64,000 nt of DNA. Origin: Streptomyces luteogriseus. Its GTDB lineage: Bacteria > Actinomycetota > Actinomycetes > Streptomycetales > Streptomycetaceae. Where the stretch lies: positions 558,001 through 622,000 of the forward strand of contig NZ_JACHMS010000001.1 of NCBI RefSeq assembly GCF_014205055.1. Direction: 5' to 3'. Positions 48,781-56,761 of the stretch are shown piece after piece (the stretch's first letter is position 1; every line of letters starts with the position of its first letter). A program made the translations under genes and the position numbers. A model generated the notes under the pieces. That model worked only from the letters and a program-made list of their open reading frames with translations, had not been told where the DNA came from and ran no database searches.

Positions 48781-48850
48781 GCGACACCTCCGGAGATCCG
48801 TTTCCGGCGTTCTCCCGGTGCCCGCGGCCGGTTCGGGGTTGGATGTCCCC

Positions 48851-49678
48851 ATGACGTCCGCCGAGCACGACCGGCTGATGCGGGCCAACCAGGCGAACTG
48901 GGACGCCCGCACGCCCGTCCATCTCGCCAGCCGCTTCTACGGCCTCGACCAGGACCTCGACCCCGAGCGCTGGTTCGCCCCGTTCGAGTGGGAGGACCTC
49001 GGCGAGCTGGCCGGGCGTGACGTGCTGCACCTGCAGTGCCATCTCGGCACGGAGACGGTCGCCTTCGCACGGCGCGGCGCCCGGGCCGTCGGCCTCGACT
49101 TCTCCGCGGCGTCCGTGGCGGGCGCCCGGGACATCGCGGCGAAGGCCGGCGCGGACGTGACCTACGTCCGGGCGAACGTGTACGACGCCGCCGAGGCCCT
49201 GGACGGACGGCGGTTCGACGTCGTCTACACCGGCAAGGGCGCCCTGTGTTACCTCCCCGACCTGGACCGGTGGGCGGAGACCGTCGGCCGGCTCCTGCGT
49301 CCCGGCGGCCGGTTGTACGTCGTCGAGTTCCATCCCCTGCTCAACGCGCTCGGTCCGAAGCCCGCACCGGGCGAGGGACCCGAGCTGCTCCTGCGCCACG
49401 ACTACCTGGGTGGCGCCGGACCGGTGCACCGCGACGGGACCCACACCTACACGGACGGCCCGGCCGTCGTCGGCGCCACGGACAGTTACGAGTGGATGCA
49501 CGGAATGGGTGAGGTCGTCAACGCGTTGACGGATGCGGGACTCTCCGTACGGCGGTTGCGGGAAGGCGACGAACTTCCCTGGCCGCGCTGGCCTCAGATG
49601 GTCCGTACGGAGTCCGGCTGGTGGCGTCTGCCCGAGCCGCGGATCCCGTTGCTGTACGGGCTGCTGGCCATGCGCTGA
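48851..49678 (+). CDS. Class I SAM-dependent methyltransferase
   Basis: A 275-residue protein. It begins with a helical cap (MRANQANWDARTPVHLASRF and FAPFEWEDLGEL) followed by SAM motif I VLHLQCHLGTETVAFARRGA and VGLDFSAASVAGARDIA. The later YTGKGALCYLPDLDRWAETV and VEFHPLLNALG are characteristic of a common Streptomyces group. Substrate unknown. ATG 48851 is chosen over an in-frame start 33 bases earlier because similarity begins here; the ribosome site is weak. Confidence 0.87.
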   Translation: MTSAEHDRLMRANQANWDARTPVHLASRFYGLDQDLDPERWFAPFEWEDLGELAGRDVLHLQCHLGTETVAFARRGARAVGLDFSAASVAGARDIAAKAGADVTYVRANVYDAAEALDGRRFDVVYTGKGALCYLPDLDRWAETVGRLLRPGGRLYVVEFHPLLNALGPKPAPGEGPELLLRHDYLGGAGPVHRDGTHTYTDGPAVVGATDSYEWMHGMGEVVNALTDAGLSVRRLREGDELPWPRWPQMVRTESGWWRLPEPRIPLLYGLLAMR

Positions 49679-49936
49679 CCTAGCCCTTCGAGGTATCCGG
49701 CCCACATCCGCCGCTTTCGGTGGTACATTGCCAAGAGCATTCGTGCACGCCCCTCTTTACGGGCGCCGGTGCCGTTTCTTCCTCTCTCCTTCATTTCCAG
49801 CACCACGACGTGCTCGTCGTATCCGAGGTGCTGTTATCCCGCCGCCCGGACGCGCGCCACAGGCCCTCCCTTCGCGGCATTCCCCCTCCCCTTCGCACGT
49901 CCCCTGCCTGCCGTCCGTGAAAGGACTCCCATCACC
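49679..49936 (+). promoter_or_regulatory. Long C-rich, G-poor leader of the short rho gene
   Basis: The 258-bp leader before rho is rich in C and T and poor in G on the transcribed-sense strand, most strikingly at 49785-49810 and 49860-49920, where runs such as TTCCTCTCTCCTTCATTTCC and CCCCCTCCCCTTCG occur. This is the composition of rut sites, where Rho loads on RNA. Rho genes are often self-limited by attenuation in their leader. A TACATT -10-like box lies near 49723-49728. Confidence 0.5.
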
Positions 49937-51079
49937 ATGACCACCACACTCGAAAACCCACCCGTACAGCAGCAGTCCCCGGCCCGGACGGTGTCCGGCG
50001 TCCTCGACATCGACGCGAGCGGGAAGGGGCACCTGCGCGGCGAGAACTGCCTGCCCACGCCCACTGACGCCGTGGTGCCCCCCGCGCTGATCCGCCGGTA
50101 CGGCCTGCGCAAGGGCGACCTCGTCGAGGGCGTGACCGGCGACCGGCGCGGCCTGACCGGTGTCGCACGGGTCGACGGCCGTGCGCCCGGGGACCCGCGC
50201 GGCCGGCGCCACTTCCGGGACCTGACGCCGCTGCACCCGCACGAGCGGCTGCGGCTCGAACACCCCGCCGCCGGACTGGCCGGACGCGTCGTCGACCTGA
50301 TCGCCCCGGTCGGCAAGGGGCAGCGCGGCCTCCTCGTGGCCCCGCCCAAGACGGGCAAGACCGTCCTCCTCCAGCAGATCGCCGCCGCCGTCACCGGCAA
50401 CCATCCCGAGTGCCGGCTGATGACGCTGCTGCTCGACGAGCGGCCCGAGGAGGTCACGGACATGCGGCGCTCTGTGCGGGGCGAGGTGTACGCATCGACC
50501 TTCGACCGCAGCGCCAAGCAGCACATCGCGCTCGCCGACCTGGTGATCGAGCGCGCCAAGCGACTCGTCGAGGCCGGTGAGGACGTCGTCGTCCTCCTCG
50601 ACTCGCTGACCCGGCTGTGCCGGGCGCACAACAACGCGGCCGCCTCCGGTGGCCGCGTCCTCACCGGGGGTGTCGACGCGTCCGCGCTGACCGGCCCCAA
50701 GCGGTTCTTCGGCGCCGCCCGGACGGCCGAGGAGGGCGGCTCCCTCACGATCCTCGCGACCGCGCTGGTGGAGACCGGCTCCCGTGCCGACGACTTCTAC
50801 TTCGAGGAGCTGAAGAGCACCGGCAACATGGAACTCCGCCTGAGCCGGGACCCGGCGTCGCGCCGCGTGTTCCCGGCCGTCGACATCACCCCCTCCGGCA
50901 CCCGCCGCGAGGAACTCCTGTTGCAGCCGGCCGAGTTGGCGGCCGTCCACGGCCTGCGGCGGGTGCTGCAGGGCCGGGACGGGCAGGGCGGCCTGGAAAC
51001 TCTGCTGGAGCGGATGCGCGAAACGCCGGACAACGCGACGTTCCTGCGGCGCATCCGGCCGACGCTGCCCGCGGACTGA
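49937..51079 (+). CDS. Transcription termination factor Rho, short paralogue
   Basis: A 380-residue hexameric RNA-dependent ATPase that ends transcription. Domains: cold-shock-like RNA-binding domain (about 18-95, [20 protein letters not shown] and [15 protein letters not shown]), then the RecA-like motor with P-loop [11 protein letters not shown] (PPKTGKT at 136-142), [14 protein letters not shown] (Walker B-adjacent) and [13 protein letters not shown]. It lacks the several-hundred-residue N-terminal insertion of housekeeping actinobacterial Rho and is close in size to E. coli Rho. ATG 49937 follows GAAAGGA. A second, full-length Rho presumably lies elsewhere. Confidence 0.93.
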   Translation: MTTTLENPPVQQQSPARTVSGVLDIDASGKGHLRGENCLPTPTDAVVPPALIRRYGLRKGDLVEGVTGDRRGLTGVARVDGRAPGDPRGRRHFRDLTPLHPHERLRLEHPAAGLAGRVVDLIAPVGKGQRGLLVAPPKTGKTVLLQQIAAAVTGNHPECRLMTLLLDERPEEVTDMRRSVRGEVYASTFDRSAKQHIALADLVIERAKRLVEAGEDVVVLLDSLTRLCRAHNNAAASGGRVLTGGVDASALTGPKRFFGAARTAEEGGSLTILATALVETGSRADDFYFEELKSTGNMELRLSRDPASRRVFPAVDITPSGTRREELLLQPAELAAVHGLRRVLQGRDGQGGLETLLERMRETPDNATFLRRIRPTLPAD

Positions 51080-51168
51080 CGCGAGGAGCTCAGCCATCCG
51101 GGTGCCGGCACGCGGCGCGCGGCCCCGTCGTCGCCCTGAGGACCGTGTCCGTTTTCTACGTTGATCGT

Positions 51169-52344
51169 ATGATCATCGGATTCTCTTCCCGGGTGGCCGT
51201 GTCGGCCGGTGCGCTCTGCGCGGCGGGGCTGCTGGCGCTGATGCCCACGGCTGCGGCCGACCCCGGCGGGGCGGAGCCCACTCCGCCGGGCGGGCCGAAG
51301 GCCGCGGCCCCGCACCCCTCGCTGCTGTACCGGCCCGGCACCCAGGTCCGCCCGCGTACCGGAGTCAGTCGCCTCCCCAAGGTCTCCGCGCTGTCCTGGC
51401 TGGTGGCCGACGCCCGCAGCGGAGAGGTGCTCGCCGCCCACAACGCGCACCGCAAGCTGCCTCCGGCCAGCACCCTGAAGACCCTGTTCGCCCTCACCGT
51501 GCTGCCCGGCCTGCCTGCGGGCGTCCGCCACACCGTCCGCGAGCGGGAGCTCCGGGACATCGGTGCCGGCAGCAGCCTGGTCGGGGTCGCCCAGGGCCGC
51601 ACATACCGGATCGCCGATCTGTGGCGCGGTGTTTTCCTCAACTCGGGCAACGACGCCGTGCACGTCCTGGCCGAGCTCAACGGCGGCTGGCGGGTCACGG
51701 CCGAGCGGATGCAGGCCAAGGCCCGGTCCCTCGGCGCCCGCGACACCCACGTGGTGTCGCCCGACGGCTACGACGCACCGGGCCAGGTCTCGTCGGCGTA
51801 CGACCTGGCGGTGTTCGGCCGGGTGGGGCTGCGCAACCCCGACTTCGCCCGGTACTGCGCCACCGTCGAGGCCAGGTTCCCCGGCGGCGGCACCTGGTCG
51901 TACCCGATCCTCAACACCAACCGGCTGCTGAGCGGCGCCAAGGGGGTGAAGCCGTACCGGGGGCTGATCGGCATCAAGAACGGCTACACCAGCAAGGCGG
52001 GCAGCACGCTCGTCGCCGCGGCGCGCCGGGACGGGCGCACCCTGGTCGTGACGGTGATGAACCCTCAGGAGGGCGGCGGGTCCGCCGTGTACGAGGAGGC
52101 CCGTTCGCTGCTCGACTGGGGCTTCGGGTCGGCCGGGAGGGTCGAGGCGGTGGGCTCGCTCGGCGCGCCGGGCACGTCCGCGCAGCCGGCCGCGACGACG
52201 CCGCCCGCGGTCGCGGCGGCAGTGCCCGAAGAGCACGGGTCCGTCTGGACGGAGGCGGGGATGATCGCGGGCGCCGCCGGTACGGGCGCGGCGGTCGTGG
52301 TGCTGGTGCTGCGGCTTCCGGTCCGCAGACCCCGGCGCGGCTGA
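51169..52344 (+). CDS. D-alanyl-D-alanine carboxypeptidase (PBP5/DacB type)
   Basis: A 391-residue exported low-molecular-mass penicillin-binding protein that would trim the terminal D-alanine of peptidoglycan stem peptides. Signal peptide at about 1-31, catalytic S101-T-L-K104, S159-G-N161 and K270-N-G272 in place of the usual KTG. A proline/alanine linker is followed by a C-terminal membrane helix (about 355-380). ATG 51169 is used; GTG 51145 is an in-frame alternative, and neither has a strong ribosome site. The last 280 bp overlap the opposing GT87 frame. Confidence 0.9.
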   Translation: MIIGFSSRVAVSAGALCAAGLLALMPTAAADPGGAEPTPPGGPKAAAPHPSLLYRPGTQVRPRTGVSRLPKVSALSWLVADARSGEVLAAHNAHRKLPPASTLKTLFALTVLPGLPAGVRHTVRERELRDIGAGSSLVGVAQGRTYRIADLWRGVFLNSGNDAVHVLAELNGGWRVTAERMQAKARSLGARDTHVVSPDGYDAPGQVSSAYDLAVFGRVGLRNPDFARYCATVEARFPGGGTWSYPILNTNRLLSGAKGVKPYRGLIGIKNGYTSKAGSTLVAAARRDGRTLVVTVMNPQEGGGSAVYEEARSLLDWGFGSAGRVEAVGSLGAPGTSAQPAATTPPAVAAAVPEEHGSVWTEAGMIAGAAGTGAAVVVLVLRLPVRRPRRG

Positions 52345-53450
52345 CCCACCGGCAGCCGGAGCAGCAGCCCCAGGGTGATCCAGGCGTAGGTGTTGCCGCC
52401 CAGGAACCCGTCGACGCCGGACGCGTCGTCGAACCACAGCCACACCACGCTCGTGCACAGCACGGCGTACAGGGCGCCCGCCACCCGGAGGCGCCCGGCG
52501 CGGACCAGCACGGCGAAGGAGGGCAGCAGCCACACGAGATGGTGCACCCAGGTGACCGGGCTGACGAGACAGGCGGCGAGGCCGGTCAGGGCGAACGCCG
52601 CCGTCCAGTCCCCCGCCGCGACCGCCCGGCGGGCCCGCACCGCCCACACGCCGAGGATCAGCAGCACCGCCATGGCCCACACCGCGCGGTCCGGTTCGCC
52701 GAGCCGGGCCAGGATGCCCTGCACCGACTGGTTCGAGACGTAACCGAGGCGTCCCACGCGGTCGGTGTCCCACAGCGCCTCCGTCCAGTAGAAGCGCGAG
52801 GCGTCCGGGTCCACCCAGGCCGCGAGAGCCGTGGCGCCGAGGGCCACGGCCGTGGCGACCGCAGCCGCCCGTCGGCGTCCGGCCACCAGCAGCAGACCGA
52901 TGAACAGCGCGGGCGTGAGTTTGACCGCCGCCGCGAGACCGATGCCGACGCCCGCCAGGCGTCCGCGCCCGGTGGCCAGCAGCGTCGCGTCGGTGAGGAC
53001 GAGCGCCAGCAGCAACAGGTTGACCTGGCCGAAGCTGACGGTGTCGCGGAGCGGTTCGAACAGGGCGAGCAGACAGGCGGTCAGCGCCCAGCCGAACCAG
53101 CCGTGACGCCGCCGCTCCGGTCCGTCGAGCAGCCGCAAGATCACGGCCAGGGCGGCCAGGTTGAGCAGCAGGGCCGCGGCGATGGCGGTGTGCAGCCCCA
53201 CCAGGGCCATCGGAAGCATGGCGACCGCGGCGAACGGCGGGTAGGTGAAGCCGTACGCCGTGCCGGGCACCCGGTAGTCGTAGATGCGGCCGCCGTGGTG
53301 GATCCAGGTCTCGATGCTGCCGTAGTAGACGCGCAGGTCGAACCAGTCGCGCAGCAGCGGCACGGTCGCGGTGAAGACCGTCACCAGCGTGGCGAGAGCG
53401 AGCACCAGCAGCAGTCGGCCCCGGTCGGTGCGGGGCAGGGCCGGGGTCAT
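52065..53450 (-). CDS. GT87-type polyprenol-phosphate mannosyltransferase
   Basis: A 461-residue membrane protein with about ten helices. The first loop carries FDLRVYYGSIETWIHHGGRI, and YGFTYPPFAAVAMLPM and SNQSVQGILARLGE are typical of the DUF2029/GT87 family (PimE-like enzymes). They transfer mannose from polyprenol phosphate to lipid-linked glycans outside the cytoplasm. ATG 53450 overlaps the stop of the upstream MptB-like gene by 4 bases. The last 90 or so residues lie antisense to the carboxypeptidase gene and read as low-complexity, so the functional protein may end near the final helix. Confidence 0.85.
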   Translation of the reverse strand: MTPALPRTDRGRLLLVLALATLVTVFTATVPLLRDWFDLRVYYGSIETWIHHGGRIYDYRVPGTAYGFTYPPFAAVAMLPMALVGLHTAIAAALLLNLAALAVILRLLDGPERRRHGWFGWALTACLLALFEPLRDTVSFGQVNLLLLALVLTDATLLATGRGRLAGVGIGLAAAVKLTPALFIGLLLVAGRRRAAAVATAVALGATALAAWVDPDASRFYWTEALWDTDRVGRLGYVSNQSVQGILARLGEPDRAVWAMAVLLILGVWAVRARRAVAAGDWTAAFALTGLAACLVSPVTWVHHLVWLLPSFAVLVRAGRLRVAGALYAVLCTSVVWLWFDDASGVDGFLGGNTYAWITLGLLLRLPVGQPRRGLRTGSRSTSTTTAAPVPAAPAIIPASVQTDPCSSGTAAATAGGVVAAGCADVPGAPSEPTASTLPADPKPQSSSERASSYTADPPPS

Positions 53451-54841
53451 GCCGCGCGTCCCAGTGCCGGGGCGAGTTCGGCCTGGTGGGCCTGCCACAG
53501 CACGACGACCGCGAGTGCGCCGCCGGAGACGGCCAGCACGAGTTGGCCCGTGTCCGCCGGGCCGCCGCTGGGCAGCACGCTCAGCGCGAGCACGCCGGTG
53601 ACGGCCGCCGTGCGGTGGCGTACGGAGGTACTGGGCGCGGCGGCGGCGATGAGGAACAGGCCCCACAAGGCGTACCAGGGGCGGATCGCCGGCCCGAGCG
53701 CGGCCACCGCCGCCAGGGACAGGCCGAGCGCGTACACCGGCCGGCGGCGCAGCCGCAGCCAGATCAGCGCGATCGCGGTCACGGCGGCCACGATGCCCAG
53801 CGCGTGCCAGGCGGGGATCGCCAGGGGTGCGAGATCGCTGCCGAGGTGCTTCAGCAGGGCCCGGGTGACGCGGCCGAGGAGGGTGGTCAGGGCCCAATTC
53901 TGGGGGGAGGCGGGGGTGTTCAGGGCGCCGACCCAGCCGTATCCGGTACCGGCCACGGCCGTCGCGGCGACGGTGGTCCCCGCCGCCGCGACGGTGGTCG
54001 TCACGAGGGCCTTCGCCAGGCCGCGGCCCGCGCGCACCTGGAGGGCGACCACAGCCGCGAGACCCAGCACCGCGGGCGCCTTCACCAAAGCGGCAAGAGT
54101 GACGAGTACCGCGCCGAGGACCGGCCACCGGCCGAGCGCGGCCACCAGGCCGGCGCCGAGCAGGCCGAGCATGACGGCGTCGTTGTGGGCGCCCGCCACC
54201 AGGTGCAGCAGGACGAGCGGGTTGAGGGCGCCCAGCCACAACGCGGCGGACGGGTCGGCGCCGCTGTGCCGGGCGAGGCGGGGCAGCGCCGTCGCCATCA
54301 GGGCCACGCCGGCGAGAGCGACGAGCCGCATCCCGAACAGCCCGGCGGGCAGTTCACCCCGGGTCAGACCCGACAGCGCCGCCGCGACGACGAGGAACAC
54401 CGGGCCGTACGGGGCCCCGGTGTGCCGCCAGAGCGGGGCGACCTCGTCGGCGAGCGGACCGCCGAGCCGGGCCGTGCCGTGCGCGTAGACGTCCAGGTGC
54501 GCCTCGACCATCGCCCCCTGGGCGAGGTAGCTGTAGACGTCCCGGCTGAACAGCGGTGGGGCGAGGAGCAGCGGGGCCGCCCAAGCGGCGAGGACGAGCA
54601 GCAGGGAGCGGGGCTCCGGTGGTCTCGGCCCGCGGACCAGCCGGCCCAGCAGCAGCCAGGCCGCGATCAGCAGGACGACGCCGAAGTACACGCCGACCAG
54701 TCCGAGGGCGGCGCGGGCGGAGTCCGGGTGGAGAAGGTCCGCCACGGGCAGGGCGCCGGCCGTCTCACCGCCCAGGGCGAGGCAGCCGGTACCGGCCAGG
54801 CCGAGTACCTGGCAGCGGCGGAGATCGACGGGGAAAGCCAT
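53447..54841 (-). CDS. MptB-like alpha-1,6-mannosyltransferase
   Basis: A 464-residue integral membrane GT-C enzyme with about twelve helices. APPLFSRDVYSYLAQGAMVE, the ALWLGALNPLVLLHLVAGAH segment and HNDAVMLGLLGAGL are hallmarks of MptA/MptB enzymes, which build the alpha-1,6-mannan core of lipomannan in mycobacteria using polyprenol-phosphate mannose. Streptomycetes lack that lipoglycan pathway in full, so the acceptor is uncertain. The start may be ATG 54841 or GTG 54850; the ribosome site is weak. It is coupled to the GT87 gene. Confidence 0.85.
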   Translation of the reverse strand: MAFPVDLRRCQVLGLAGTGCLALGGETAGALPVADLLHPDSARAALGLVGVYFGVVLLIAAWLLLGRLVRGPRPPEPRSLLLVLAAWAAPLLLAPPLFSRDVYSYLAQGAMVEAHLDVYAHGTARLGGPLADEVAPLWRHTGAPYGPVFLVVAAALSGLTRGELPAGLFGMRLVALAGVALMATALPRLARHSGADPSAALWLGALNPLVLLHLVAGAHNDAVMLGLLGAGLVAALGRWPVLGAVLVTLAALVKAPAVLGLAAVVALQVRAGRGLAKALVTTTVAAAGTTVAATAVAGTGYGWVGALNTPASPQNWALTTLLGRVTRALLKHLGSDLAPLAIPAWHALGIVAAVTAIALIWLRLRRRPVYALGLSLAAVAALGPAIRPWYALWGLFLIAAAAPSTSVRHRTAAVTGVLALSVLPSGGPADTGQLVLAVSGGALAVVVLWQAHQAELAPALGRAA

Positions 54842-54921
54842 GGCCAACACTCGGGCAGCTTGGCAACGGCGGATGGCCGAAACGGGACGCGTTCCTCTCC
54901 GGAGGGCGGCCTGCTCGTGAC

Positions 54922-54941
54922 CGGCCGGTGATCACCGGCCG
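54922..54941. promoter_or_regulatory. 20-bp perfect palindrome CGGCCGGTGATCACCGGCCG
   Basis: Lies in the divergent gap between the MptB-like gene and the alpha/beta hydrolase gene, 64 bp before the hydrolase start and 81 bp before the mannosyltransferase start. Without a loop it is more like an operator than a terminator. Regulator unknown. Confidence 0.6.
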
Positions 54942-55004
54942 ATGAGTTCCCGCCATGGCGGGAGTCCAACCGGCATCAGCGCACCGACGAACGGACGTGA
55001 TCCC

Positions 55005-55766
55005 ATGACCACCGGCTCCGCATACGCCAAGGTCAACGGCCTGGAGATGTACTACGAGCTGCACGGCTCCGACAGCGGGCGGCGACCTCTGGTGCTGCTG
55101 CACGGCGGTGTGCTCACGATCGGCCTGTCCTTCGGGGCCGTCCTGCCGGCCCTCGCGGCCACGCGCCGGGTCGTGGCTCCCGAGTTGCAGGGCCACGGGC
55201 ACACCGCCGACATCGAGCGGGACATGAGCGTGCCGGACCTCGCCTCGGACGTGGTCGGCCTTCTGGACGAGCTGGGCATCGGCCGGGCGGACTTCCTCGG
55301 CTTCAGCCTCGGCGGCCTGACCGCCCTGGAAGTGGGGGTGCGCCACCCCGAGCGCGTGGGGCGGCTGGTCCTCGCCGCCACGCACTACCGGCAGGACGGC
55401 TACCACGAGGAGGTCCGGGACCCGCAGTACTCCTCACCGCGGCTGCCGAGCCGGGCGGACTTCCGGGAGATGACCGAGGCCTACGCGGCCGTCGCGCCGG
55501 ACCCCGGCCACTTCGAGGCCTTCATGGCCAAGTGCGGGGCCGCGGCGCACGCCCCGCTGCCCTGGACCGCGGACGACCTGCGCGGCCTCGCGGCGCCCAC
55601 GCTCCTGGTGCTCGGCGACACGGACTTCCTGCGCGTCGAGCACGCGGCCGAGATGCGGGACCTGATCCCCGACGCCCGGCTGGCGGTGCTGCCGGACACC
55701 ACGCACATGGCGCTCATGCGGCGCACGGATCTGCTGCTGCCGATGCTGGAGGAGTTCCTCGGCTGA
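55005..55766 (+). CDS. Alpha/beta hydrolase
   Basis: A 253-residue cytosolic hydrolase. AKVNGLEMYYELHGSDSGRR, the oxyanion LLHGGVL, nucleophile in LGFSLGGLTALEVGVRHPER, acid in VLGDTDFLRVEH and histidine in DTTHMALMRR make a full catalytic set. Close to esterase/lactonase-type members, but the substrate cannot be named. ATG 55005 is used since similarity begins there. It is divergent from the MptB-like gene. Confidence 0.9.
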   Translation: MTTGSAYAKVNGLEMYYELHGSDSGRRPLVLLHGGVLTIGLSFGAVLPALAATRRVVAPELQGHGHTADIERDMSVPDLASDVVGLLDELGIGRADFLGFSLGGLTALEVGVRHPERVGRLVLAATHYRQDGYHEEVRDPQYSSPRLPSRADFREMTEAYAAVAPDPGHFEAFMAKCGAAAHAPLPWTADDLRGLAAPTLLVLGDTDFLRVEHAAEMRDLIPDARLAVLPDTTHMALMRRTDLLLPMLEEFLG

Positions 55767-55794
55767 GCGTTCCGGGGCGAAATGACACCGGTGG

Positions 55795-56727
55795 TCAGAA
55801 CACCGACAGACCCGTCAGGGTCGTGAAGCGGTCGAGCGCCGCCACGCCCGCCACCGAGTTGCCCCGCTCGTCCAGTCCCGGGCTCCACACGCACAGGGTG
55901 CAGCGGCCGGGTACGACCGCGATGATGCCGCCGCCGACGCCGCTCTTGCCGGGCAGGCCCACGCGGTAGGCGAAGTCGCCCGCCGCGTCGTAGGTGCCGC
56001 AGGTCAGCATGATCGCGTTGATCTGCTTGGCCTGGCTGCGGGTGAGCAGGCGGGTGCCGTCGGCGCGGATGCCGTGCCGGGCCAGGAAACTCGTGGCGAG
56101 GGCGAGATCGGCGCAGGACGCGGCGACCGAGCACTGCCGGAAGTACTGCTCCAGGAGCGTCGGGACCGGGTTGTCGATGTTGCCGTACGCCGCCATGAAG
56201 TGGCCGAGTGCGGCGTTGCGGTCGCCGTGCGCGGACTCGGACGCGGCGACCTCCTGGTCGAAGGTCAGGTCGGGGTTGCCGCTCTCCGCCCGCAGGAACG
56301 CCAGCAGTTCGCCCGAGGCGTCGCCGGTACGGGTGTGCAGCCGGTCGGTGACGACGAGGGCGCCCGCGTTGATGAAAGGGTTGCGGGGGATGCCGTTCTC
56401 GTACTCCAGCTGGACGAGGGAGTTGAAGGGGTTGCCGGAGGGCTCGCGGCCCACGTGCTCCCACAGGGCGTCGCCCTCTCGGGACAGGTCGAGGGCGAGG
56501 GTGAAGACCTTGGTGAGGGACTGTGCGGAGAACGGCTGCCGCCAGTCCCCCACCCCGTACACCGTGCCGTCGAGGTCGGCGACGGCCATGCCGAAGCGGC
56601 GCGGGTCGCAGGCGGCGAGCGCCGGGATGTAGTCGGCGGGCCTGCCGCTGCCGGGGGTCCGCTCGATCTCCTCGGCGATGCGCTCCAGGACCGGCTGGAA
56701 GGTCGTCGTCGACGTCATGATCGCCAT
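55795..56727 (-). CDS. glsA: Glutaminase (GlsA family)
   Basis: A 310-residue enzyme that hydrolyses L-glutamine to glutamate and ammonia. FSAQSLTKVFTLAL carries the catalytic Ser-x-x-Lys, with GREPSGNPFNSLVQLEYENG, NPFINAGALVV and YGNIDNPVPTLLEQYF, and the final CVWSPGLDERGNSVAG. All are conserved in serine-dependent glutaminases, which share the beta-lactamase fold. The start is ATG 56727 with GGAGG close upstream; ATG 56718 is an alternative. It lies 34 bp downstream of aspA on the same strand and may be co-transcribed. Confidence 0.95.
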   Translation of the reverse strand: MAIMTSTTTFQPVLERIAEEIERTPGSGRPADYIPALAACDPRRFGMAVADLDGTVYGVGDWRQPFSAQSLTKVFTLALDLSREGDALWEHVGREPSGNPFNSLVQLEYENGIPRNPFINAGALVVTDRLHTRTGDASGELLAFLRAESGNPDLTFDQEVAASESAHGDRNAALGHFMAAYGNIDNPVPTLLEQYFRQCSVAASCADLALATSFLARHGIRADGTRLLTRSQAKQINAIMLTCGTYDAAGDFAYRVGLPGKSGVGGGIIAVVPGRCTLCVWSPGLDERGNSVAGVAALDRFTTLTGLSVF

Positions 56728-56761
56728 TCTCCCTCCGCCGGTCCCGGTGCGCTCCCGCGGG

